From Gemmatimonadota bacterium (GTDB lineage Bacteria; Gemmatimonadota; Gemmatimonadetes; Gemmatimonadales; Gemmatimonadaceae), in NCBI GenBank assembly GCA_026387935.1, contig JAPLKU010000003.1, positions 62,001 to 126,000 on the forward strand: a DNA stretch of 64,000 nt, read 5' to 3'. The notes under the pieces are model-generated. The model had not been told where the DNA came from. It saw only the letters and a list, made by a program, of their open reading frames with translations, and made no database searches. A program made the translations under genes and the position numbers. This document shows positions 1 to 8,002 of this stretch, in pieces; within the stretch, counting starts at the first letter, position 1, and every line of letters begins with the position of its first letter.

Positions 1-1784
1 AACAGCAACACTTCGCGACGGACGCGCTCGTCTTCCGCGAAGGCGAACCGCGCGCCTTCTTCGCCGTCATCGTGGACGGCAACGTCGCCATCGAGCGCAC
101 CGATACTTCCAGCGGCCAAGAAGGGATCTCCTTCCGGCTCGCGACGTTCGGGCCGGGCAGCGTGCTCGCTGAGGGCTCGCTGCTCGACTCGAGCCCTCAT
201 GGTTCGTCGGCGCGCGCGACGCGACCGACCAATGTCATCCTCTTCCGAACCGACAAACTCGAGCAGGCGCTGGAAGACGCGCCCGCCCTGCACGCAGCCC
301 TTGTTTCACGAGCCGCGCGCGCGATCGCCGAACGGCTTCGCGGCGCCGATGCGATGCTCGCCGGTGGGCGCCGTGGCCCCGGCTTCGGCGGCGCCACGCG
401 CAAGGAACATGACTTCCTCGGCGAACGCGACGTGCCCGATGCCGCGCTCTACGGCGTCCAGACTCTCCGCGCGATGGAGAATTTTCCCATCACCGGTGTA
501 CCGCTGGCCGACTTTCCCGAACTGATCATCGCGCATGCGCAGGTGAAGGAATCCGCCGCGCGGGCAAACATGACGCTGGGCCTCCTCGACACGACGGTCG
601 GCGACGCGATCATCAACGCATCGCGCGAAATCCAGCGCGGCCGCCACCACGAGCACTTCCGCGTGGACATGATCCAGGGCGGTGCGGGAACCTCGACGAA
701 CATGAACGCGAACGAGGTCATCGCCAATCGTGCACTCGAACTGCTTGGCTTCGCCCGCGGCGACTACCATCACGTGCATCCCAACGAGCACGTAAACCTC
801 TCGCAGAGCACCAACGACGTCTATCCGACGGCGGTGAAAATCGCGCTGCACCGCGGCATCGCCACACTGAAAGACTCGATGGTGGCGCTCGTCGCCGCCT
901 TCGCTCGCAAAGGCGAGGCCTTTGCGCCGCATCTCAAGATGGGCCGCACGCAGCTGCAGGACGCCGTGCCCATGACGCTCGGCCAGGAGTTCATGGCCTT
1001 CGCGCATACCATACTGGAGGACGTGGACCGCCTCACGGAAGCGCAGGCGCTGATTCGCGAGATCAACATGGGCGCGACAGCCATCGGCACGGGCATTACG
1101 GCGCCGCCCGGGTACGCCGAGCTGGTCCGCACGAATCTGAGCGAAGTAACCGGCCTCGCGTTGATCACCGCGCCCGACCTGGTGGAAGCGACGGCCGACA
1201 CCGGCTCCTTCGTGCAACTCTCCGGCGTGCTCAAGCGCTGCGCGGTGAAGCTGTCAAAAATCTGCAACGATTTGCGGCTCCTTTCGAGCGGCCCACGCAC
1301 CGGGTTCGGCGAAATCAACCTCCCGCCCATGCAGCCCGGTTCGAGCATCATGCCCGGCAAGGTGAATCCGGTCATTCCCGAAGTGGTGAACCAGGTATGC
1401 TTCGACGTGATCGGTGGTGACATGACGGTCACCATGGCCGCCGAGGCAGGCCAGCTGCAGCTGAATGTATTCGAACCGATCATTGCGTTCCGGCTGCTCC
1501 GGAACATCCAGTCGCTGAGCAACGCGTGCCTGGTCCTTCGCGAGCGGTGTATTGACGGAATCACGGCCAACCCCGAGCGCATGCGCCAGCTGGTGGAGCA
1601 TTCGATCGGCATCGTGACGGCGCTGGTGCCCATTCTTGGCTATGAGAAGTGCGCCGAGGTCGCGATGGCCGCGCTGCAGTCGGGGCGCGGGGTCTATGAG
1701 CTCGTGCTGGAGCGCGGGTGGATGCAGCGCGCCGAGTTGGAGCGCGCATTAAACCCCGCGTCAATGACGGGCGGGACCACCTGA
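1..1784 (+). CDS. aspA: Aspartate ammonia-lyase with an N-terminal cyclic-nucleotide-binding domain (5' partial)
   Basis: Catalyses L-aspartate = fumarate + ammonia in the cytoplasm. The gene enters the window already open: codons from position 3 read through the GTG at 72 without a stop, giving a CAP_ED-like stretch (LVFREGEPRAFFAVIVDGNV, then GPGSVLAEGSLLD). This is the beta-roll of a cNMP-binding domain, so the true start lies upstream and GTG 72 is internal. Aspartase begins near KEHDFLGERDVPDAALYGVQ; the family features NLSQSTNDVYPTA and the signature GSSIMPGKVNPVIPEVVNQ are intact. VIPEVVNQ favours aspartase over class II fumarase. The stop overlaps the next start (TGATG at 1782-1786). 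Fusion of a cNMP sensor to aspartase is unusual. The lyase assignment is secure; ligand binding by the N-terminal domain is inferred. Confidence 0.93.
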   Translation, partial: QQHFATDALVFREGEPRAFFAVIVDGNVAIERTDTSSGQEGISFRLATFGPGSVLAEGSLLDSSPHGSSARATRPTNVILFRTDKLEQALEDAPALHAALVSRAARAIAERLRGADAMLAGGRRGPGFGGATRKEHDFLGERDVPDAALYGVQTLRAMENFPITGVPLADFPELIIAHAQVKESAARANMTLGLLDTTVGDAIINASREIQRGRHHEHFRVDMIQGGAGTSTNMNANEVIANRALELLGFARGDYHHVHPNEHVNLSQSTNDVYPTAVKIALHRGIATLKDSMVALVAAFARKGEAFAPHLKMGRTQLQDAVPMTLGQEFMAFAHTILEDVDRLTEAQALIREINMGATAIGTGITAPPGYAELVRTNLSEVTGLALITAPDLVEATADTGSFVQLSGVLKRCAVKLSKICNDLRLLSSGPRTGFGEINLPPMQPGSSIMPGKVNPVIPEVVNQVCFDVIGGDMTVTMAAEAGQLQLNVFEPIIAFRLLRNIQSLSNACLVLRERCIDGITANPERMRQLVEHSIGIVTALVPILGYEKCAEVAMAALQSGRGVYELVLERGWMQRAELERALNPASMTGGTT

Positions 1785-2176
1785 TGGCAGGCGTAAAGCT
1801 CGATGGCGCTGGGGACCAAAAGATGAAGACGCTTGAAGCGGCGCTCTTCACGATCGGCCCGATCCACGCGATGGTGGAGCGCGCCGCGATGGTGGAGCGC
1901 GCCGCGATGGAAGTGAAGGCCAACAAGCCCATCGGCACGATTCCGCATATGATCAAGCGACTGGCCGTCCCGATGCAAGGCCAGCTGAAGGGCCAGTTCG
2001 GCATGATCGCCGACCAGGTGGCCCAGTTCATCATGAACTCGACGCGCGGCGGCAGAGGCGACCAACAGAAGATCCGCGGCATGCGCGAGGGCCTGGCGAT
2101 GATCAAGACCGCCGTTGAGCTCGCGAAGAACAAGGTGAAGCACCAGCACGCCGTCGCCATCGAGACGGCGGACTGA
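1784..2176 (+). CDS. Small hypothetical protein translationally coupled to the aspartase
   Basis: A 130-residue soluble protein that I do not recognise. The start at 1784 is chosen because its ATG overlaps the aspartase TGA, the usual sign of coupling; the longer reading frame from 1718 lies inside aspartase. It is rich in Met, Lys and Ala and predicted helical (for example TIPHMIKRLAVPMQGQ and KIRGMREGLAMIKTAVELAK), with no signal peptide or membrane segment. Residues 30-41 are a perfect duplication, MVERAA twice, encoded by an 18-bp tandem repeat. The tight coupling suggests a role linked to the lyase, but nothing in the sequence shows what it is. Confidence 0.6.
   Translation: MAGVKLDGAGDQKMKTLEAALFTIGPIHAMVERAAMVERAAMEVKANKPIGTIPHMIKRLAVPMQGQLKGQFGMIADQVAQFIMNSTRGGRGDQQKIRGMREGLAMIKTAVELAKNKVKHQHAVAIETAD
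1871..1906 (+). repeat. Perfect 18-bp tandem duplication inside a coding region
   Basis: Two identical 18-base units (1871-1888 and 1889-1906) keep the frame and duplicate the six residues MVERAA in the small protein at 1784-2176. Their identity at the base level suggests a recent slippage event. Confidence 0.9.
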
Positions 2177-2336
2177 CGTCAAGTCGGGGAAACGCCCGAC
2201 GCGGACGGTCGCAGCAAGTTTGACGAAAGGCCTTCCATAGAGCGGGCGCCGGGCCGTAATTTTAGCGGGTTGGATTCAGCGTTTTCACGCTTGGCCTGCC
2301 CCACCTTCCCGTCATCCCTACGGACAGGACCGCTTA

Positions 2337-3641
2337 ATGACCCGTACGCCTCACCGCCGGCACGGCGCTGGCTTTTTCGTTGTGGCCGCGCTACTAGCGC
2401 TCGCTGCATGCAGCACGCAGGACTACCCCAACACGACATTCACCCATAACAGCGACCTCAACGTTGATGTGAATGCGTTGTGGGATCGTGTGCTGTTCAT
2501 GGCAACCGGCGTGTTCATCGTCGTCGAAGCGATTCTCGTCTTCACGATCTTCAAGTTCCGCGCCAAGCCCGGCGCGCCGATGCCGAAGCAGATCCACGGA
2601 AACCACGTGCTGGAAATCGTGTGGACGATGATCCCCGTGTTCATCCTGATTCCGCTCGCGATCCCGACGGTCAAGACGATCTTCAAGACGCAGGCGCCGG
2701 CGCCAGCCGGTTCGCTGCAGGTGGAAGTGTACGGGCACCAATGGTGGTGGGAGTTCCGCTATCCGCAGTACGGCGTGACCACCGCCAACGAGTTGTACAT
2801 CCCCACGGGCAAGACGGTCAACTTCACGCTCCGCACGGTGGACGTGCTCCACTCGTTCTGGGCGCCGGGACTTGGCGGCAAGCGAGACCTGATCACGAAC
2901 AAGACGAACTACCTCTGGTATACGCCCAACGCCGATCTCGCGGAGCAGGTGTTCAACGGGTTCTGCACGGAGTATTGCGGCTCATCGCACGCGAACATGC
3001 GGCTCCGGGTGTACACCGTGAAGCCGGAGAACTTTGAAAGCTGGGCCGCGCATCAGAAGGCCGGCGCCGAGGGCTCACCGGCCCTGATCGCCGCCCAGAA
3101 GACGGCGGACAGCATTGCGAAGAAGGCGCCAGCCAAGGCGGCGATCGTACCGACGCCCGGAGGAGCACCTTCCCCACCGGTCATGAACACGGGTTACGTC
3201 TTCCCCGCGGCCAACCTCAAGGCACACAATATTCCGCGCACGCCGATTCCGGCGAGCATGAAGTTCGACGACGGCCTGCTCGCGCAGGGCGACGCGGCTG
3301 CGGGCCACGCGCTGGTGACGAACCCGGTGAACATGGGCAAGGCGCCCTGCCTCACCTGCCACCTCATTCGTGGCGAGCAGGCATTCCTGACCGACGACAA
3401 CGCGAAGGGCCCGAATCTGACGCACGTGGCCTCGCGCCACACCTTCGCGGGCGGACTCTTCCCGTCCAACCCGGCGAATCTCGCACGCTGGATCAAGAAC
3501 GCGACGGCAATGAAGCCCGGCGCGACGATGACGACGTTCGGCATCGGCGAATACAGCTCGCTCATGAAGGCCAAGGTGACGGCTGGACTGACCGACAAGG
3601 AAATCGCCGATATCGTCGCCTACCTCATGACACTCAAGTAA
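2337..3641 (+). CDS. ctaC: Cytochrome c oxidase subunit II with fused C-terminal cytochrome c domain (caa3 type)
   Basis: Electron-entry subunit of an aa3/caa3 haem-copper oxidase, periplasmic side of the inner membrane. The N-terminus carries a lipobox-like LLALAAC, followed by two membrane helices (about 45-70 and 90-115). The CuA site is complete: His172 in VLHSFW, then Cys210, Glu212, Cys214, His218 and Met221 in CTEYCGSSHANM. After a Pro/Ala-rich linker comes a class I cytochrome c domain with CLTCH at 338-342 for covalent haem; Met residues near the C-terminus could be the axial ligand. At 434 residues it has the usual length for the fused type. It is the first gene of the oxidase operon, followed 19 bases later by subunit I. 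Confidence 0.96.
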   Translation: MTRTPHRRHGAGFFVVAALLALAACSTQDYPNTTFTHNSDLNVDVNALWDRVLFMATGVFIVVEAILVFTIFKFRAKPGAPMPKQIHGNHVLEIVWTMIPVFILIPLAIPTVKTIFKTQAPAPAGSLQVEVYGHQWWWEFRYPQYGVTTANELYIPTGKTVNFTLRTVDVLHSFWAPGLGGKRDLITNKTNYLWYTPNADLAEQVFNGFCTEYCGSSHANMRLRVYTVKPENFESWAAHQKAGAEGSPALIAAQKTADSIAKKAPAKAAIVPTPGGAPSPPVMNTGYVFPAANLKAHNIPRTPIPASMKFDDGLLAQGDAAAGHALVTNPVNMGKAPCLTCHLIRGEQAFLTDDNAKGPNLTHVASRHTFAGGLFPSNPANLARWIKNATAMKPGATMTTFGIGEYSSLMKAKVTAGLTDKEIADIVAYLMTLK

Positions 3642-3660
3642 CGGCCGGAGACTCATACAC

Positions 3661-5592
3661 ATGGCTACCACTGCAGCCCCCGCCCCAGGGCAGACGCCCA
3701 CCGCCGGCGGATCGTACGCCGCCGGTGAGCAGACGGGCATCTGGAGCTGGCTCGCGACCGTTGATCACAAACGGATCGGGACCCTGTATCTCTGGACCGC
3801 GCTTTCGTTCTTCATCGTTGGCGGCATTGAGGCATTCATTATCCGCCTCCAGCTCATGCGGCCCAACGGACAGGTCGTCTCGGCGGAGGTGTACAACCAG
3901 CTCTTCACGATGCACGGCACGACGATGGTCTTCCTCGTCATCATGCCGCTCTCGGCCGCCTTCTTCAACTATTTGATTCCACTGCAGATTGGCGCGCGCG
4001 ACGTCGCGTTCCCGCGCCTCAACGCATTCAGCTACTGGGTCTATCTGTTCGGCGGCGTCTTCATGACAATCCCGATTTTCTTCGGGGCCGCGCCCAACGG
4101 TGGCTGGTTCGGGTACGCGCCGCTCACCACGATGCAGTTCTCGGGTGGACTGAACATCGACTTCTGGGTGATCGGACTCCAGATCCTTGGCATCAGCTCG
4201 CTCGCCGCGGCGTTCAACTTCATCACGACGATCATCAACATGCGCGCGCCAGGGATGACCCTGATGCGCATGCCGATCTTCACCTGGATGTCGTTCATCG
4301 TGCAGTTCCTGCTGATCCTCGCCTTCCCCGCCATCACGATCGCGCTGGTATTCCTCCAGTTCGACCGGTTCTTCGGCACGCAGTTCTATGAGATCGCCGC
4401 GGGCGCTGACCCGCTGCTCTGGCAGCACTTGTTCTGGGTGTTCGGCCATCCCGAGGTGTACATCCTGATTCTGCCGGCCTTCGGCCTGGCGTCAGAGATT
4501 CTCCCGACCTTCTCGAAGAAGCCGCTCTTCGGCTACAACGTGATGGTCTACTCGGGCATCATGATCGGCTTTCTCGGGTTCGGCGTGTGGGCCCACCACA
4601 TGTTCGCGGTTGGCATGGGCGCCACGGCTGACACGATCTTCTCCATGGCGACGATGCTCATCGGCATCCCGACCGGCGTGAAGATCTTCAACTGGATTGC
4701 CACGATGTGGGGCGGTCAGATTCGCTTCACGGTCGCGATGAAGTTCGCCATTGCACTCGTCGCACTCTTTACGATTGGCGGCATCTCCGGCGTGATGCAC
4801 TCGTCACCGCCAACCGACCTGCAGCAGACTGACACGTACTTCATCGTCGCGCACTTCCATTACGTGCTCTTCGGTGGCTCGATCATGGGCATCATGGGTG
4901 GCATCTACTTCTACTACCCGAAGATGACTGGCCGGTACATGAGCGAGAAAATCGGCAACTGGCACTTCTGGCTCTTTTTCATCGGAATGAACCTCACGTT
5001 CTTCCCGATGCACTTCAGCGGCATGTTGGGTATGCCGCGCCGTATCTACTCGTACGACGTTGGCCAAGGCTGGGAGACCTTCAACTTCCAGTCCACCATC
5101 GGCGTGATGATCCAGGGACTCGGACTGATCCTCTTTGTCTATAACTTCCTGAAGAGCAAGAAGACCGGTGCCGTGGCGCCAGGCGATGCCTGGGGTGCAG
5201 GCACGCTCGAGTGGTCCATCCCGTCGCCACCACCGGAGTACAACTTCGCGCAGTTGCCCGTCGTGACCTCGCGCTATCCGCTCTGGGATCTCAAGCACCC
5301 CGAGATGACGGCCGGGCTTGCGCACTCGGGACCAGATGCGATGACGGTTACGGATTCGCACGCGACGCCGATGCACGAGGAGACCGAATACAAGAACGCT
5401 GCGGACCTCGGCATTCCGATGCCGTTCCCAACGATCAAGCCGTTGTTCACTGCGCTCTTTCTGGTGCTGATGTTCTCCGGCCTGCTCTTCATCCACCTCG
5501 ACCTGTTCCCGGTGGCGTTGACCATTATGATCGGGTGCGCCGCGGCATTCGTCGGCTCGCTCTACGGCTGGCTGACCAGCCCGCTCGAATAA
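3661..5592 (+). CDS. ctaD: Cytochrome c oxidase subunit I (haem-copper oxidase, type A)
   Basis: Catalytic subunit reducing O2 to water and pumping protons; polytopic inner-membrane protein of 643 residues. Visible markers are GHPEVYILILPAFG (CuB His, the cross-linked Tyr and the type-A Glu of the D channel), VWAHHMF (the two further CuB histidines) and FIVAHFHYVLFGGS (histidines for the high- and low-spin haems). MLGMPRRIYSY follows near the end of the core. The protein extends past the usual 12-helix core with a hydrophilic linker of about 60 residues and two more hydrophobic stretches (ALFLVLMFSGLLFIH and VALTIMIGCAAAFVGSLYGW). That extension resembles forms carrying part of subunit III/IV. 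It lies in an operon with subunits II, III and IV. Confidence 0.97.
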   Translation: MATTAAPAPGQTPTAGGSYAAGEQTGIWSWLATVDHKRIGTLYLWTALSFFIVGGIEAFIIRLQLMRPNGQVVSAEVYNQLFTMHGTTMVFLVIMPLSAAFFNYLIPLQIGARDVAFPRLNAFSYWVYLFGGVFMTIPIFFGAAPNGGWFGYAPLTTMQFSGGLNIDFWVIGLQILGISSLAAAFNFITTIINMRAPGMTLMRMPIFTWMSFIVQFLLILAFPAITIALVFLQFDRFFGTQFYEIAAGADPLLWQHLFWVFGHPEVYILILPAFGLASEILPTFSKKPLFGYNVMVYSGIMIGFLGFGVWAHHMFAVGMGATADTIFSMATMLIGIPTGVKIFNWIATMWGGQIRFTVAMKFAIALVALFTIGGISGVMHSSPPTDLQQTDTYFIVAHFHYVLFGGSIMGIMGGIYFYYPKMTGRYMSEKIGNWHFWLFFIGMNLTFFPMHFSGMLGMPRRIYSYDVGQGWETFNFQSTIGVMIQGLGLILFVYNFLKSKKTGAVAPGDAWGAGTLEWSIPSPPPEYNFAQLPVVTSRYPLWDLKHPEMTAGLAHSGPDAMTVTDSHATPMHEETEYKNAADLGIPMPFPTIKPLFTALFLVLMFSGLLFIHLDLFPVALTIMIGCAAAFVGSLYGWLTSPLE

Positions 5593-5615
5593 CAAACTCC
5601 ACGGAGACCATCAAA

Positions 5616-6365
5616 GTGGCCACCGCCGTCGCGACAGCAGGACACGATTCACACGCCGAGGGGCATGGCGAGCACGTGCATTACACGAGCACGGGGCTCG
5701 AGAACCGCAAGATTGCGGTGTGGGCCTTCATTGGCTCAGAGTGCATGCTCTTTGCATCGCTCATCTCGACGTATTTGATCTACAAGGGCCGCTCACGCGT
5801 CGGTCCCTGGCCGCACGAATGGGGGTGCAAGACTTCAGCCGCGGTCGCAAAAACTCGCGAACTGCTGCAGGGCTGCTCGCCGGCCGATGTCATGAAGCCG
5901 ATTCTCGACATCCCCGTCACGTCGCAGTCGACGTTTGTCCTCCTGATGTCGTCACTCGCCATGGTGCTCGCACTGGCCGCCGTCGAGACGAAGGGAACGC
6001 CGCTTCCGGCTGGCGCCGGCTGGTGGGATCGCTGCCTCGCCTCGTCGAAGTTCTGGCTGATGGCCACGGCGGTGATGGGTGCCACATTCCTTGGGTACCA
6101 GTCGTACGAGTTCACCTCGTTCGTGCACGAAGGCCTGACGATCAAGACGAATCTTTTTGGATCGTCGTTCTTCACGCTGACCGGTTTCCACGGCGCCCAC
6201 GTCACGGCCGGCGTGCTCTGGCTCCTGACGCTCTTTGCGATTGACGTGAAGCGCGGCCTCAAGGGCAAGACCGACGTCCTGCTCGTGGATATTTGCGCGC
6301 TGTACTGGCACTTCGTGGACGTCGTCTGGATCGCGATCTTCACGCTAATCTACCTCATCCAGTAG
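5616..6365 (+). CDS. ctaE: Cytochrome c oxidase subunit III
   Basis: Membrane subunit that stabilises the subunit I proton-uptake path. GTG at 5616 is the chosen start because GGAG at 5603-5606 sits 9 bases upstream; the reading frame stays open further upstream but that part lies inside ctaD. The protein is 249 residues with about five helices after a His-rich N-terminus (HDSHAEGHGEHVH). Typical family segments are IGSECMLFASLI in the second helix region (with its conserved Glu), TGFHGAHVTAGVLW and ALYWHFVDVVWIAIF. The loop holding KTRELLQGCSPADV is longer than in compact homologues. It lies 23 bases after ctaD. Confidence 0.95.
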   Translation: MATAVATAGHDSHAEGHGEHVHYTSTGLENRKIAVWAFIGSECMLFASLISTYLIYKGRSRVGPWPHEWGCKTSAAVAKTRELLQGCSPADVMKPILDIPVTSQSTFVLLMSSLAMVLALAAVETKGTPLPAGAGWWDRCLASSKFWLMATAVMGATFLGYQSYEFTSFVHEGLTIKTNLFGSSFFTLTGFHGAHVTAGVLWLLTLFAIDVKRGLKGKTDVLLVDICALYWHFVDVVWIAIFTLIYLIQ

Positions 6366-6386
6366 CCAGAGCAAAATAAAAACATC

Positions 6387-6713
6387 ATGAGCGATCATAA
6401 CGCGCACGGTTCAGCTGCTAAGGCAGACCACGTTGAGCACCCCACCTGGAAGCAGTACAAGTGGGTGGCGTTCTGGCTGACGCTGATTACGGCGATCGAA
6501 GTCTGGATCTACTACACGCCTTTCAAGGATTCAGCGGCATTCGCGCCGACGCTGATGGCGATGTCGGCCTTCAAGTTTGGCGTGGTGGTGTTCTACTACA
6601 TGCATCTCAAGTACGACCACGCGATTTTCCGCCGGCTATTTGCCATGGGGCTCGGCATCGCGTTGTTCACGATCATGGCGCTGCTGTTCCTGTTTCATAA
6701 GATCAGCGTGTAA
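6387..6713 (+). CDS. Cytochrome c oxidase subunit IV family protein
   Basis: A 108-residue inner-membrane protein with three hydrophobic helices, the size and layout of the bacterial prokaryotic subunit IV (CtaF/CyoD-like). The N-terminus is hydrophilic and His-rich (SDHNAHGSAAKADHVEHPTW), followed by FWLTLITAIEVWIYY, FKFGVVVFYYMHLKYDH and LGIALFTIMALLFLFH. The KFxxVxxFYMHLKxD element is characteristic of this family. It is the last gene of the oxidase operon, 21 bases after subunit III and directly before a strong hairpin. Confidence 0.9.
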   Translation: MSDHNAHGSAAKADHVEHPTWKQYKWVAFWLTLITAIEVWIYYTPFKDSAAFAPTLMAMSAFKFGVVVFYYMHLKYDHAIFRRLFAMGLGIALFTIMALLFLFHKISV

Positions 6714-6733
6714 GGACCAGACAGGAGAAGGTC

Positions 6734-6778
6734 GAAAGGAAAACGGCCGGCGAGAGATTCGCCGGCCGTTTTCCTTTC
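6734..6778 (+). terminator. Perfect 20-bp hairpin closing the oxidase operon
   Basis: Arms 6734-6753 and 6759-6778 are exact reverse complements around a 5-base loop. The stem has a GC core (CGGCCGGCG) and A/T-rich flanks, so the T run lies inside the 3' arm instead of after it. It sits 20 bases after the subunit IV stop and 15 bases before the next ATG, which suits a factor-independent terminator for ctaCDE-IV. Confidence 0.75.
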
Positions 6779-6793
6779 TCGTAGATTCAAGCC

Positions 6794-8002
6794 ATGTTCG
6801 CACCCCAGGTCGCCACCGCGACGCGCACCACGCTCGATCCGGCACTCCTCACCACGCCGGTGACCACCCAGGCCCAGCGGCTCCTCGCCGTGGACGTGTT
6901 CCGCGGGCTCACCGTGGCGAGCATGCTGCTCGTGAACAACCCGGGGAGCTGGGGCGCGATCTATCCACCGCTCGAACACGCGGTGTGGAATGGCTGGACG
7001 CCTACCGATCTGATTTTCCCATTTTTCCTGTTCATCGCCGGCATCACCACGCACCTCTCGCTCAGCGCGCGCCGAGCGCGTGGCGACGACGAGGGCGCGA
7101 TCACACGGCAGATCATCAAGCGCGGAATCCTGATAGTGCTGTTCGGATTCCTCGTTGCGACCTTCCCCTACACGCCGCTCACGCGCTTCACCAACGTACG
7201 GATTCCGGGCGTGCTCCAGCGGATCGGCGTGGCGTACACGTTCGCCGCACTGCTCACCCTCCGGACCACGCTCAAGCAGCAGGTGATCATCCTCGTCACG
7301 CTGCTCTACGGGTACTGGTTTGCGATGACGCTTATTCCCGTACCCGGCGCCGACGGCGGCATCGGCGCCAACCTCCTCGATGCGCCATCCCGCACGATGG
7401 CCGCCTGGGTGGACCGGCTGCTCCTGGACGGCCATCTCTGGGTCAGTTCCAAAACCTGGGATCCCGAGGGGCCTCTCTCGACGATTCCCGCAATTGGGAC
7501 ATGCATACTGGGCGTGATGGCCGGCCGCTGGCTCGGCTCAGACCGCCCACTTTCAGAGCGTTTGAGTGGCATGTTTGCCGCCGGTGCACTCGGAATGCTC
7601 GTCGGCCTGATGTGGCACTGGTCGTTCCCCATCAACAAGTCGCTCTGGACCAGTTCTTACGTGATTTTCACTGCGGGAATGGCCTGCGTGACCCTCGCGA
7701 CAATCACCTGGATCACTGACGTGCATCGCGTTACTTCATGGACCCAGCCGCTCGTCATATATGGTATGAACCCGATGATCGCTTTTGTCGGGTCGGGCAT
7801 GATGGCACGCACGATTTACACGCTCTGGAAGGTCGAATACGGCGGCAAGATGGTCGCGGTCCAGTCGGTGGTCTATCAGACCGTATTCGCCTCCTGGCTC
7901 GAGCCCGAAAATGCCTCCCTCGCGTTCGCCCTCAGTTTCGTGTTACTCTGGTATGGAATTCTCTGGATCCTATGGCGACGAAAAATCATCCTGAAGGTGT
8001 AG
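6794..8002 (+). CDS. Membrane acyltransferase of the HGSNAT/NagX type (DUF5009/DUF1624-like)
   Basis: A 402-residue polytopic membrane protein with about ten to eleven helices. The N-terminal RLLAVDVFRGLTVASMLLVN followed by DLIFPFFLFIAGIT is the hallmark of the family that includes human heparan-alpha-glucosaminide N-acetyltransferase and bacterial NagX; VPGVLQRIG-type sequence appears as RIPGVLQRIGVAYTFA. Members move acyl groups from cytosolic acetyl-CoA to sugars across the membrane, often in amino-sugar recycling. The gene runs 31 bases into the DD-peptidase gene, so both are probably made together and may act on cell-wall material. The substrate is inferred. A decayed relative lies at 26954-27430. 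Confidence 0.85.
   Translation: MFAPQVATATRTTLDPALLTTPVTTQAQRLLAVDVFRGLTVASMLLVNNPGSWGAIYPPLEHAVWNGWTPTDLIFPFFLFIAGITTHLSLSARRARGDDEGAITRQIIKRGILIVLFGFLVATFPYTPLTRFTNVRIPGVLQRIGVAYTFAALLTLRTTLKQQVIILVTLLYGYWFAMTLIPVPGADGGIGANLLDAPSRTMAAWVDRLLLDGHLWVSSKTWDPEGPLSTIPAIGTCILGVMAGRWLGSDRPLSERLSGMFAAGALGMLVGLMWHWSFPINKSLWTSSYVIFTAGMACVTLATITWITDVHRVTSWTQPLVIYGMNPMIAFVGSGMMARTIYTLWKVEYGGKMVAVQSVVYQTVFASWLEPENASLAFALSFVLLWYGILWILWRRKIILKV

Noticed and set aside
306-1217. Long minus-strand open frame opposite the aspartase
   Set aside because: Antisense shadow in GC-rich DNA; composition is Arg/His-rich with no family resemblance, while the plus strand is clearly aspartase.
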